The notes below the pieces were generated by a model. The model saw only the letters and a program-made list of their open reading frames with translations. It did not search any database and had not been told where the DNA came from. This document shows positions 43,886 through 53,188 of a stretch of 64,000 bases of DNA, piece after piece; positions within the stretch are counted from its first letter, which is position 1, and the number at the start of each line of letters is the position of its first letter. Origin of the DNA: Halogranum gelatinilyticum (GTDB lineage: Archaea; Halobacteriota; Halobacteria; Halobacteriales; Haloferacaceae); assembly GCF_900103715.1 (NCBI RefSeq), contig NZ_FNHL01000003.1:372001-436000 (forward strand), in the 5' to 3' direction. A program made the position numbers and the translations under genes.

Positions 43886-46294
43886 CTACAGCTCGCGCGT
43901 CCAGACGACGGCCTGATTGTTCGCGAGTTCGAAGTCGTCGGTTGCGTCGTCGACGCCCGGAGCCGCGAGTTCGACCTCCCAGCCCTCGGTCGCCAGCGGG
44001 ACCTCCAGCTCCTCACGGAGGAACGCCGGCGACACCTCGACCGGGACGCCCTCCATGTTGGCCGCGAACAGCACCTGCTCGTCGCCGTCGGGCGACTCGC
44101 GCAGGCCGTAGTAGAGGACCGTCCCCTCCGTCGGATGGACGTAGCCGAAGTCCTCGCGGTCGTAGTCAAGGTCGTCTAGAAGCCACTCGCGCTCCTGGCG
44201 GAACTCCCGTACCGAGAGGTCGAAGGCGGTCCGCTCGTCGTCCTGCGAGTCGTGCCAGTGAGAGAGGTTCGCGAAGTCGTGGACGTCCTGCATCCACGCG
44301 TAGGCGTAGGCTTCGAGGTCGGCCGCCGAGAGGTCGTCGCCGAACGGCTGGTCCATCGCCGACAGCATATCGGCCATCACGTCGAGGTCGTAGTCCGTCG
44401 CCTTGACCGTCGACGACAGTGCTTCCATGAACGTCTGGAGGCCGTCACGGCTCTCGAAGCCGAGGTCTTTGATACGCTGGAAGTGCGCGGGGTTCTCGAA
44501 GTCCTCGTCGCGCACCTGCCAGTAGAGGAACTTCGACTCGTCGGAGACGACCTTGACGTTCCACACTGAGTCGGTGTCGCGGACGAAGCCCCACGGGGCG
44601 CGCATGTTGGCGTGGACGAAGTCCATCGGGACGCCGGGCAGCATACAGTGGAACAGCATCGACGACGCCGGGTTGTTGTAGGCCTCGTCGAGCGTCTCGG
44701 GGTAGTCGTCGCCGAGGTAGGGATTCACCGGCGACTGGTTGAATTCGACCGTCGGGTCGATCTGCGTGCCGCGCCGGATGGTGTCGTGGTTGGCGACGCC
44801 GGTCAGCCAGTTGCCGCCGAAGTCCGCGACCTCGCGGACGCGCCACCACTTCGTCGCCCAGAAGGTGAGGAGCGCGGGCGTGTTGTGCGCGAAGGTGATG
44901 GGCGACCACTGGAACGAGTGGGGATGCTGTTCGATGAGCGCGCGATACGTGGAGGCGAGTTCCCAGTCCTCGCGCGGCCACGGGCGGCCGTCCTCGTAGA
45001 TCATCCACGGGCGGTACTCCTGGCCCGCGACCTCCTGGACGATGTGGTCCATCTCGGCCAGATAGTCGTCGTCGTGGATGCTCTCCTCCAACTCGGGGTC
45101 CCAGTTCGTGAAGTCCTGCGCGCCGTCGACGCGGATGCCGTCGGCACCGAAGTCCATCTTGCGGCGCTGCATTTCGAGGAGCACCGCGCGGACGACGGGG
45201 TGGGGATACTCCAGCTCCTGGCCGTACATCCCCGGACCCTCGAAGTAGTAGTCGTTGAGCAGCTGCAGACCGCCGTTGTCGGAGTGGCCGAGGGCGATGT
45301 CGAAGACGATGCGGATCGGTTCGGGGAGGTTGTGGCACGTCGCGATGAAGTCGACAAGTTCGTCGGGACGGCCCGTCTCGAGGATGGCGGGGTTCGTCGC
45401 CGAGAACGCCGAGATGACGATGTCGTAGCCCCAGTTGATCATATCCGGCCGGTCGACGCTGACCTCGATTTTCTCGGCCTCGTCGTCGTCGGTCTCCACG
45501 GACCAGAAGTCGTGGATGTCCTCGTTCTCGGTGATGGGTTCGACCGGCATCACCTGGATGGCGTCGTAGCCGACGAAGTTGCGCTCGGCGGGTGTGAGGT
45601 CCTCGCCCGCGCGGAGCGTCTCGCCGATGTCCTCGTACTGGCGGGCGAGGCCGCCGAGCGACCCTGATTCGGTCGCGGTGCCGGGGTGAATCTCGACCAT
45701 GCTCGTCGCCGGGTCGACGCGCGGCACGCCGTCGTCCTCGGTCGTCGAGATACGCTCCTCGTCGGTACCGAAGGCCTGGAAGTAGTCGCGGTCCGCGCGC
45801 TCCTCGTCCAGTTTCTCCATGTCGTAGAGTTCGGCGGGCGCGAACGCGCCGAACGGCACCGAGTAGGCGACGGGGTCGGGAACGGTGTGCCACTCGCCGT
45901 CGTGCTCGTAGGCGAGTTGGTAGAGCGACCCGAGTGCCTCGCGGGTCCCGGGCTTCATGCCCTCGACGACGCCCCAGTGGAACTCGCCGTTTCGCTGCAG
46001 GGGGACGCGCTCGCGGTGGAACGACAGGGAGTCGTGGCCGTAGGGGTCGACGTCCTCGGTCGGCGTGAGGATTTCGAGGTAGACGTCCGAGTCAGGGACG
46101 TCCGCGTCGAGCAGTTCGGGCGTCCAGAAGCCGACTTCGGCGCGGCCGTCGGTGTAGTGCGCGCCGAGTCGCTGGACGATCTCTTTCATCGCCTCAAATC
46201 TGTCGTCGTGTTCGGCGAGGGTCTCGTCGTGCCAGTCGACGAGGTCCTGCGTCTGGGCTTCGAGTAGGGTGGGTTCTCCGTAGGTTTGGCTCAT
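43886..46294 (-). CDS. GH13-like glycosidase, probably glucosylglycerol-hydrolase-like
   Basis: An 802-residue intracellular protein (no signal). A catalytic (beta/alpha)8 portion is visible in IVFDIALGHSDNGG, ADGIRVDGAQDF (nucleophile Asp) and PWMIYEDGRPW (acid Glu region), and GVANHDTIRR (transition-state Asp region). These are GH13 regions I-IV in degenerate form. The N-terminal 150 residues and the long inserts are unlike alpha-amylases. The overall pattern recalls proteins annotated as glucosylglycerol hydrolase (GghA), but I cannot check this. It lies 114 nt downstream of the amylase gene on the same strand and is probably in its operon. Confidence 0.6.
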   Translation of the reverse strand: MSQTYGEPTLLEAQTQDLVDWHDETLAEHDDRFEAMKEIVQRLGAHYTDGRAEVGFWTPELLDADVPDSDVYLEILTPTEDVDPYGHDSLSFHRERVPLQRNGEFHWGVVEGMKPGTREALGSLYQLAYEHDGEWHTVPDPVAYSVPFGAFAPAELYDMEKLDEERADRDYFQAFGTDEERISTTEDDGVPRVDPATSMVEIHPGTATESGSLGGLARQYEDIGETLRAGEDLTPAERNFVGYDAIQVMPVEPITENEDIHDFWSVETDDDEAEKIEVSVDRPDMINWGYDIVISAFSATNPAILETGRPDELVDFIATCHNLPEPIRIVFDIALGHSDNGGLQLLNDYYFEGPGMYGQELEYPHPVVRAVLLEMQRRKMDFGADGIRVDGAQDFTNWDPELEESIHDDDYLAEMDHIVQEVAGQEYRPWMIYEDGRPWPREDWELASTYRALIEQHPHSFQWSPITFAHNTPALLTFWATKWWRVREVADFGGNWLTGVANHDTIRRGTQIDPTVEFNQSPVNPYLGDDYPETLDEAYNNPASSMLFHCMLPGVPMDFVHANMRAPWGFVRDTDSVWNVKVVSDESKFLYWQVRDEDFENPAHFQRIKDLGFESRDGLQTFMEALSSTVKATDYDLDVMADMLSAMDQPFGDDLSAADLEAYAYAWMQDVHDFANLSHWHDSQDDERTAFDLSVREFRQEREWLLDDLDYDREDFGYVHPTEGTVLYYGLRESPDGDEQVLFAANMEGVPVEVSPAFLREELEVPLATEGWEVELAAPGVDDATDDFELANNQAVVWTREL

Positions 46295-46370
46295 GTGGTA
46301 GTGTCTGTGGCTGTGAATGTGGTCTGTCGGCGATGCAGTACCGGGCGAGGCGTCGCCAGCGACGGATGAC

Positions 46371-46392
46371 CGGCCGTCGTCGTCGACGGCCG
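46371..46392 (-). other. Strong hairpin between amylase and GghA-like genes
   Basis: CGGCCGTCG (46371-46379) and CGACGGCCG (46384-46392) pair over 9 bp with a TCGT loop, 17 nt after the amylase stop on the minus strand. There is no T-run, so an mRNA-processing or stabilising role, or attenuation between the two genes, is more likely than termination. Confidence 0.5.
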
Positions 46393-46408
46393 TGACACCG
46401 GCGACGGC

Positions 46409-48367
46409 TCAGTCCTGAATCGGCAGGACGGCGACGTCCTCGACCGTGAGTTCGCCGTCGACGAGGACGTCCTCGCCGGAGACGGCGTCGCGCGTCAGGA
46501 CGGACTCGGCGACCGAGAAGGTCGCGGGCTCGGAACCGAAGTTGAGTGCGACGACGTAGCCTTCGCCACCGTTCTGTCTGACGAAGGTCGTCACGCGGTC
46601 GGAGTCGGACTGGTAGTCGACGCGACGGAACTCGCCTTCGAAGCCGAGGGCGTCGACCTCGTTGCGCGTCTCGACGAGCGTCTCGTAGTGGTCGCGCAGT
46701 CCCTCGTTGGCGTGCTCCCACGCGAGGGCGTCACGGCGGCCGCGCTGGCCGAGTTCCTGGCCGCCGTAGAGCATCGGGACGCCGGGGAGCGTGAACAGCG
46801 CGCCCGCGGACGCCATCGCCTCGGACTCGCCGCACTCGACGATGTATCGCGTCTCATCGTGGTTCTCCTGGTAGAGCATGAACGACGCGTGGTCCGGGAA
46901 GCCGACCTCGGCGCGCTGCTCGATAGCGTCGAGGATGGCGTCGGCGTCCTCGTGGCCGTTGCCGACCTGCCGGAGCGTGAAGTAGAGCGTCGTGTCGAAG
47001 TGCATATCGAACATCCCGTTGTGGAAGTCCGCGATGTACGGGATAGTCTCGTCGAGGAGCAGGAAGTCGCGGTCGTAGGACTTCACACGGTCGCGCAGTT
47101 CCTGCCAGAAGGCGTTGGGGACGGCCCACGCCATGTCGCAGCGGAAGCCGTCGGCGACCTGCATCCACTCGTCGACCGCGTCGAGGAGATACCGCCGGAC
47201 CTTCGTGTTCTCGAAGTTCCAGTTGGCGATGAGTTCCCAGTCGAAGTAGGTGCCCGGCTCGCCGTTGTCCTGCCATTCGTACCAGTCGTAGTACTCGGAG
47301 TCCGGATTCTGGTAGGCGTCCTCGAAGTACGGATGTTCGCGCGCGGAGTGGTTCATCACGAGGTCGAAAAGCACCTTCATCCCGCGGTCGTGGGCGGCGT
47401 CGACGAAGGCTTCGTAGTCCTCGCGGGTGCCGAGGTCCTCGGCGATGTCGAAGAAGTCGACGATGTTGTAGCCGTGCGGCGGGTCGTCGTTCTGGAGCAC
47501 GGGCGTCAGCCAGAGACAGTCGACGCCGAGCTCTTCGAGATAGTCGAGCCGCTTCGTCAGTGCCTCGAAGGTGTTGTCGGCCTCGTCGTCGTCGGAGGCG
47601 AAGCCGCGGACGTAGATCTCGTAGAGCGTGACTTCCTTCGACCACTCCGGCGGGTCGTTGAGACGGACGACCGAGACGGACTCGCCGGCCTTCTCGACGG
47701 AGACGGAGTCCGGAACCGAGTACGACTCGCCGATGGCGACGCCGTGGACGCGGATCCGCTCGTCGAACGCCGAGATCGGGATGTGGACCTCGCGGCCCTC
47801 GATGGTGACCTCGCTGCGGTCGACCGCGTCGCGGTCGTCGAGCAGGAACTCGACGTCGAGGTCGTCGGGCGAGAGCTTGCTGTGGGGGTGCGGCTGCGGA
47901 TGGGCCTCGACGACGACGGTGTCGCCCTCGACGCGGCCGTGCAGCTGGACGCGCGGACGGCCGCCTTCGCCTTCCTTCTCGGCACCACGTGCCCCGCTGC
48001 CGGAGCCGCTGATGCCGGAGAGACCGGAGATGCCCGAGACACCGGAGACGCCCGAGACGCCGCTCCAGCCACTCATGCCGCTCATGCCGCTGGCACCGAG
48101 ACCGGTGCCGCCGACGGGGCGGAGCGAGCCGGGGAACGCGCGGACGGTGAGTTCGTGGACGCCGTCGGGGGCGTCGAGTTCGATGACGTAAGTACCGGGT
48201 GCGTCAGGGGTGAACTCCTCGACGTCGTCGGTGCCGAGAGTCGCCTGACTGGTTACGGGTGCACTTTTGACGTGCCAACTGTACGTCGCGCCGGGGTCCG
48301 GGTCCCGCGGCGCGAGTTCAAGCGTGTCGCCCACGGCAGCGAACCGGGGCGGACCAGGGTGATGCAT
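46409..48367 (-). CDS. malA: Alpha-amylase family protein (GH13) with xSG-repeat linker
   Basis: A 652-residue amylase without a signal peptide. Residues 1-85 form a PKD-like beta domain and residues 92-125 an xSG tripeptide-repeat linker. A further beta domain (about 135-225) is followed by the GH13 barrel from about residue 235. Region I DLVMNHS, region II GFRCDMAW (Asp nucleophile), region III LLLDETIPY (Glu acid) and region IV YQENHDETR (Asp) are all present. The C-terminal beta domain ends at PIQD. It should hydrolyse internal alpha-1,4 bonds of maltodextrins or glycogen. Gene name by homology to haloarchaeal MalA. An inverted repeat upstream may bind a regulator. Confidence 0.85.
   Translation of the reverse strand: MHHPGPPRFAAVGDTLELAPRDPDPGATYSWHVKSAPVTSQATLGTDDVEEFTPDAPGTYVIELDAPDGVHELTVRAFPGSLRPVGGTGLGASGMSGMSGWSGVSGVSGVSGISGLSGISGSGSGARGAEKEGEGGRPRVQLHGRVEGDTVVVEAHPQPHPHSKLSPDDLDVEFLLDDRDAVDRSEVTIEGREVHIPISAFDERIRVHGVAIGESYSVPDSVSVEKAGESVSVVRLNDPPEWSKEVTLYEIYVRGFASDDDEADNTFEALTKRLDYLEELGVDCLWLTPVLQNDDPPHGYNIVDFFDIAEDLGTREDYEAFVDAAHDRGMKVLFDLVMNHSAREHPYFEDAYQNPDSEYYDWYEWQDNGEPGTYFDWELIANWNFENTKVRRYLLDAVDEWMQVADGFRCDMAWAVPNAFWQELRDRVKSYDRDFLLLDETIPYIADFHNGMFDMHFDTTLYFTLRQVGNGHEDADAILDAIEQRAEVGFPDHASFMLYQENHDETRYIVECGESEAMASAGALFTLPGVPMLYGGQELGQRGRRDALAWEHANEGLRDHYETLVETRNEVDALGFEGEFRRVDYQSDSDRVTTFVRQNGGEGYVVALNFGSEPATFSVAESVLTRDAVSGEDVLVDGELTVEDVAVLPIQD
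48005..48094 (-). repeat. Nine-nucleotide repeats encoding ten xSG units in the amylase
   Basis: Ten consecutive tripeptides of the form x-S-G (x = A, M, W, V, I or L) occupy residues 92-121. The codons differ between units, so selection on the peptide pattern, not DNA slippage alone, is likely. Confidence 0.75.
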
Positions 48368-48389
48368 ACTGGAACACTACCATCAACGC

Positions 48390-48417
48390 TACTTTGGTTT
48401 TTCTCCTTTGCAAAGTA
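48390..48417 (-). promoter_or_regulatory. Inverted repeat TACTTTG-N14-CAAAGTA before the amylase gene
   Basis: Perfect 7-bp arms at 48390-48396 and 48411-48417 lie 23-50 nt upstream of the amylase start and overlap the AT-rich core promoter (TATACAATAC on the minus strand). An operator for a sugar-responsive regulator is plausible. Confidence 0.5.
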
Positions 48418-48570
48418 TTGTATACACCTGTAGTCAACGACGGGTGAACACCTTTATACGAAAAGCAGACACACCCCGACAAATACCGGCGGGAAAACCG
48501 ACCGACTGAACCGGGGTGAAGCCGCTCTGTCGGCTGATTTCGCGCTGCTCATCTTGCGGATTCCGGCAGG

Positions 48571-48577
48571 ATTTAAG
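48571..48577 (+). promoter_or_regulatory. TATA box of the GH15 fusion gene
   Basis: ATTTAAG is 27 nt before ATG 48601, fitting leaderless transcription. It favours this ATG over the in-frame GTG at 48580. A second TATA-like TTTATACG at 48453-48460 could start a longer message. Confidence 0.55.
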
Positions 48578-48600
48578 TAGTGGAACCCGCCAGTGCGTCT

Positions 48601-51600
48601 ATGCGACTGCGAACCGCGCTGAACGAATACAAACGGATGCGGGGGGCACGCTTCCCCGAAGAGTGCCCGACCGCAGCGGGCGCGTTCTCCGGCCACGGGG
48701 ACCGGCTTGTCTACGTCGACCCCGGTGGCTACATCCGCGACTACTCCTCCTCGTTGTCGGGGCTGTACGGCATCGACCGCTCACGGTTTGGCATCGAAAC
48801 CGACGACGAGACCTACTGGTTCGACGAACTCGACTCGGTGCGCCAACACTACTACCGCGAGACCAACGTCGTCGAGACGGAGTACGACGCCGGTGGCTTC
48901 ACCGTCCACCAGTACGACCTCACGCTCGGCCGCGCACACGTCACCCACGTCGAACTGCGCGGCGCGATCCCGGCCGACGCCCATCTGACGGCCTTTCTCA
49001 CCTTCGCCCCCGAGGGCCGTGAGACGCAGGTCGGCCGCCTCATCCACGAGAACGGCGGTCCCAACGGGACGAAAGCCGTCGAGGTCTTCCACCGCAACGA
49101 ACACGACTACGTCACCGCCTCGACCGGTCTCGACGACGTCCGCGGGCAGATCCCCGAACGGTTCGACGAGATGCTCTCGGACGGCTACTTCGACTTCCCG
49201 CGCGACGCCGTCCTCAACCGCTACGAGGACACCCACCTCAGCGGCGACGTCGTCGTCAGTGCCCCGCTCGAACGCGAGGGGCGGGCCGCCCAGACGACGC
49301 TCGTCACCCAACTCTCCGACCACCAGTCGATCAGCCGCGAGGACGCCCTCGCGGACCTCCGTCACTGTGCGGACCACCACGCCAACGCCGACGCCCTGCG
49401 ACGGGCGGGCCGCCAGCGGACGGAGGTGAACGTCCCCGAGAACGCGCCGCGTTCGGACCTCGTCCGCGCCGACCTGCGGGTGCTCTCCTTGCTCACCGCG
49501 CCGACCGGCGCGCATATCGCCGGACCGGAGTTCGACCCCTTCTTCACCAACTCCGGCGGCTACGGCTTCACCTGGTTCCGCGACGACGCGGAGGTCGCCA
49601 CGTATCTGATGGAGGTCGACCACCTCCTCGACCTGCGGGTCGACGAGGACCTCCAGACGAGCGCGCAGTTCTACTGCGACACCCAACAGCCCGACGGGAC
49701 GTGGCCTCACCGCGTCTGGGCCGTCGACGGAAGTCTCGCCCCCGGCTGGGCACACGCCCGCGTCGAGGGGGCCGACAGCCCCGAGTACCAGGCCGACCAG
49801 ACGGCGAGCGTCCTCGCCTATCTCGCCCGCCTGCTCCGCGAACGCGGCAACGGACTCTCCCACGACCTGACGAGCGAGATCCGCGAGACGATCCGTACGG
49901 GAATCACCGGTCTCGACGACTCGCTGGAAGACGACGGGCTTCCCGAGCGGTGTCAGAACCTCTGGGAGAACATGAACGGCCGCTTCAGCCACACGGCTGC
50001 CACCTTCCTGAAGGCGTACACCGCGGTCGCTCGTGCCCCTGTCGACGAGAACCTCCGAACACACGCCCACGAGCAGGCGAAGACGGTCTACGAGGCACTC
50101 GACGAGTTCTGGGTCGAGGACAAGGAGATATACGGTCTCCGACTCGACGGCGGTCATCTCGACGACCGCTACGACTCGGCGACGTTCGCCTTCGTGGAGG
50201 CGATCGCCGGCTACGACTCGCTGGAAGGCATCACCGGCGACGACCTCGACCGGCTGACGACACACGTCGAGAACGTCATCGACGGGCTGTTCCGTGACCC
50301 GCGGGGGACGCCGGTCGCCGGACTTGCCCGCTTCGAAGAGGACTACTGGCGGAGTCAGGGACAGGACGACGAGAAGGTCTGGTCGGTCTCGACCGGCTGG
50401 GGAGCCAACGCGGCGGCCCAACTCGGCGTGCTTCTCGAGGAGTTCGGTCGCGACGCGAAAGCCGAGACGCTGTTCGAGCGCGCGGGCGAACTGTACGAAC
50501 TCATCGACCGCGACGGACCGCTGTGTACGACGGCGGGCTATCTCGCCGAACAGGTGTTCGACGACGGGACGCCGGACAGCGCGGCCCCGCTCGGCTGGTC
50601 GCACGCCATCCGCCTGCACACGACCGCGCTCCTCCGCGAGTACGACGCACTACCGTCGGCGAAGCAGTCGCCGTCCGGCCCCGCGGAGCATCCGCGGTGG
50701 ACGACCGGCGAGAAGTACGGCGTCGGCACCGTCGCCGACCACGGCGACGAGGACCCCTCGCGGGTCTGGTTCACCCTCACCGAGGGCGCGCTGACGGAGG
50801 TCCGGTTCCCGCGGGTCGACCTGATGAACCTGCGGACGATGGACTTCCTCGTCGTCGACACGGACCCGAAGGCCGAGTACACGGCCCGGACGCACAACGA
50901 GACCCGCCGTGACGACGACGCCGACACCATCGAGCGGCGCGCGGAGATGGCCGACGACGACGCGCTGCTCTTCCGGCAGACGACGAGCGAGCAGGGCGAC
51001 GGCCGTGGCCACGAGTGGACGCTCCAGGTCGAGTACGCCGTCGACCCCGAACACGACGCGCTGCTCACTGAACTCCAGTTCGAGGCCCACGACGACAACG
51101 AGTACGAGGTCTACGTCATCGGCGACACGGCGTTGACGAATACCGGGACGAAGGACCGCGGTCTCCGGCTGGGCCAGCCCGGTCGCCACCATCTCGTCGC
51201 CCGCGACGCCACCGCCTACGACAAAGGGAAAGAGGACGACCCGCTGCTCATCGACGAGGACGGCGAGCCGTACAGTATCGCCGTCGCGCTCACGGCCACG
51301 GAGCGGTTCGACTGGGCCACCGTCGGCGTCGCTGGCTCGGAGTATCTCGCACAGCTGTTCAGCGAGGGCGAACTGCCCGACTCCCGCGAGCGCGTCGACG
51401 ACGAGAACGTCGTGCTCGTGGGACGCGTCGGCGGCGGGACGGAGGTCCAAGAGACGCTCGCGCTCGGCTTCGCGGAGAACGCCGACACCGCCGCCGCACT
51501 CGGTGAGGCCGTCGGGGCACTCACTCGCAGCTACGAGACGGTGCGGACCGCGTATCTCGACTCGTGGGCGTCGTTCCTCGCGGACAAGCCGCTCCCCGAG

Positions 51601-53142
51601 GCCATCGAGGGAGAGGACGCGCTCGCGAACCAGTACAAGGCCGCGCTGATGGGGCTGCGTGCCGTCGAGGACAAGACGTTCCTCGGGGCGGGCATCGCCT
51701 CGCCGTCGGTCCCCTGGGGCGAGGCCGTCTCCGCCGACGAGTCGAAGGGGTACGGCTACAACTTCGTCTGGTCGCGCGACCTCTATCAGGTCTTTACGGT
51801 CTTCTGGGCCATCGGCGACCTGAAGACCGCGACCGACGCCCTGGAGTATATCTACACCCTCCAGCAGGACGACGAGGGCTTCATCCCGCAGAACACCTAC
51901 CTCAACGGGCGGACCCGCTGGGGTGGCGAGCAGATGGACAACATCTCCTTCCCACAGGTGATGGCCTACATGCTCAAAGAGTCGGGCGTCGACTTCGAGG
52001 ACACGAGCTACGACTTCCAGAACGTCAAAGCCAGTGCCGACTACGTCGCCCGCAACGGGCCTGAGACCGCCCAAGAGCGGTGGGAGGAGGAGGCGGGCTA
52101 CTCGCCCTCCTCTATCGCCGCCGAGATCGCCGGACTCGCGTGTGCGGCGGCCATCGGTCTCGACGACGGTCACGAGGCCGACGCGCTCATCTGGCTCGCA
52201 CTCGCCGACGAGTGGACGGCCAACATCGAAGAGTGGACCGCGACCGAGACCGGCACCGAACTGCACGACAACACTCCCTACTACGTCCGCGTCACCCGCG
52301 ACGGCGATCCCGAGGCGGGCCATCTGCGGACGCTCGCCAACGCCGGGCCGACGCTCGACGAACGCGAGATCATCGACGGCGGCTTCCTCGAACTCACGCG
52401 ACTGGGAATCAAGCCGTACGACGACGACGTCATCCTGAACACTATCACGGAGTACGACGAGACCATCCGCATCGATACGCCGTACGGGCCCGCGTGGTAC
52501 CGCTACAACGGCGACGGCTACGGCGAGCAGGGCGTCGGTGCCGAAGGTGCCCCGTGGACCGTCGAGACGAAGGGCAAGGGTCGGCTGTGGCCCATCTTCA
52601 CCGGCGAGCGCGGCGAGTACGAACTGCTCGCCGGGACTGACGAGGGCGACCTTGACCCGACGAACCTCCTGCGGACGATGGAGGGCTTCGCCAACTCCGG
52701 ACGGATGCTCGCCGAGCAGGTCTGGGACCGCCAGCACGCCACCGAGTACAACTGGGAGTTCGGCGAGGGGACCGGGTCGGCGACGCCGCTGGCCTGGAGT
52801 ATGGCGCAGTACGTCCGACTCGCCCACGGCATCGACGCCGGGAAGCCGGTCGAGATGCCCGCGTTCGTCTACGACCGCTACGTCGAGCGCGACCGCCCCG
52901 ACGGGCCGTCGCTCCGCGTCGACACGCGCTTCAGCGGCGACCATCTCGAAGTGATGGGCGAGACTGACGGCGCGGTCGTCTCGATTCGCACGCCGTCCGA
53001 GACGGTACTCGTCGAACCCGACGACGGCGAGTTCGAGGCCGTTGTCCGCATCGAACACGGCGAGAACCAGGTCACCGTCGCCGCCGCCAGCGACGCGGAC
53101 CTGCGCGAAGCCGGGACGACGGTCCGACGCTTCACGCTCTAG
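48601..53142 (+). CDS. Tandem GH15-type glucoamylase/glucodextranase fusion (1513 aa)
   Basis: A 1513-residue intracellular protein with two related halves. Module 1 (residues 1 to about 685) has an N-terminal beta domain and an (alpha/alpha)6 barrel with FTWFRDDAEV and, at the end, APLGWSHA. Module 2 (about 700-1513) opens with WTTGEKYGVGTV, has its own beta domain, then YNFVWSRDLYQVF and TPLAWSMA in corresponding places. WxRD and P-L-x-W-S are the usual GH15 barrel marks, so each half seems to be a full enzyme of about 700 residues. GH15 members remove glucose from the non-reducing ends of alpha-glucans. The two halves may have different specificities. It is divergent from the amylase operon. 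Confidence 0.85.
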   Translation: MRLRTALNEYKRMRGARFPEECPTAAGAFSGHGDRLVYVDPGGYIRDYSSSLSGLYGIDRSRFGIETDDETYWFDELDSVRQHYYRETNVVETEYDAGGFTVHQYDLTLGRAHVTHVELRGAIPADAHLTAFLTFAPEGRETQVGRLIHENGGPNGTKAVEVFHRNEHDYVTASTGLDDVRGQIPERFDEMLSDGYFDFPRDAVLNRYEDTHLSGDVVVSAPLEREGRAAQTTLVTQLSDHQSISREDALADLRHCADHHANADALRRAGRQRTEVNVPENAPRSDLVRADLRVLSLLTAPTGAHIAGPEFDPFFTNSGGYGFTWFRDDAEVATYLMEVDHLLDLRVDEDLQTSAQFYCDTQQPDGTWPHRVWAVDGSLAPGWAHARVEGADSPEYQADQTASVLAYLARLLRERGNGLSHDLTSEIRETIRTGITGLDDSLEDDGLPERCQNLWENMNGRFSHTAATFLKAYTAVARAPVDENLRTHAHEQAKTVYEALDEFWVEDKEIYGLRLDGGHLDDRYDSATFAFVEAIAGYDSLEGITGDDLDRLTTHVENVIDGLFRDPRGTPVAGLARFEEDYWRSQGQDDEKVWSVSTGWGANAAAQLGVLLEEFGRDAKAETLFERAGELYELIDRDGPLCTTAGYLAEQVFDDGTPDSAAPLGWSHAIRLHTTALLREYDALPSAKQSPSGPAEHPRWTTGEKYGVGTVADHGDEDPSRVWFTLTEGALTEVRFPRVDLMNLRTMDFLVVDTDPKAEYTARTHNETRRDDDADTIERRAEMADDDALLFRQTTSEQGDGRGHEWTLQVEYAVDPEHDALLTELQFEAHDDNEYEVYVIGDTALTNTGTKDRGLRLGQPGRHHLVARDATAYDKGKEDDPLLIDEDGEPYSIAVALTATERFDWATVGVAGSEYLAQLFSEGELPDSRERVDDENVVLVGRVGGGTEVQETLALGFAENADTAAALGEAVGALTRSYETVRTAYLDSWASFLADKPLPEAIEGEDALANQYKAALMGLRAVEDKTFLGAGIASPSVPWGEAVSADESKGYGYNFVWSRDLYQVFTVFWAIGDLKTATDALEYIYTLQQDDEGFIPQNTYLNGRTRWGGEQMDNISFPQVMAYMLKESGVDFEDTSYDFQNVKASADYVARNGPETAQERWEEEAGYSPSSIAAEIAGLACAAAIGLDDGHEADALIWLALADEWTANIEEWTATETGTELHDNTPYYVRVTRDGDPEAGHLRTLANAGPTLDEREIIDGGFLELTRLGIKPYDDDVILNTITEYDETIRIDTPYGPAWYRYNGDGYGEQGVGAEGAPWTVETKGKGRLWPIFTGERGEYELLAGTDEGDLDPTNLLRTMEGFANSGRMLAEQVWDRQHATEYNWEFGEGTGSATPLAWSMAQYVRLAHGIDAGKPVEMPAFVYDRYVERDRPDGPSLRVDTRFSGDHLEVMGETDGAVVSIRTPSETVLVEPDDGEFEAVVRIEHGENQVTVAAASDADLREAGTTVRRFTL

Positions 53143-53155
53143 ACAGAGCGGCGTC

Positions 53156-53170
53156 AAAAGCAGCTTTTTT
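53156..53170 (+). terminator. T-rich terminator after the GH15 gene
   Basis: AAAAGC-A-GCTTTT followed by T6 (53165-53170) lies 14-28 nt after the stop codon, and on the other strand supplies T4 after the convergent gene's end. Confidence 0.5.
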
Positions 53171-53188
53171 CAGCGGTCGAGAGTCGGA

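Noticed and set aside
48390-48417. TrmB site at the amylase promoter
   Set aside because: The known Halobacterium TrmB motif has another half-site and spacing; only TACT is shared.
50650-53157. 835-codon minus-strand frame opposite the second GH15 module
   Set aside because: Mirror frame; the plus strand shows clear GH15 landmarks.
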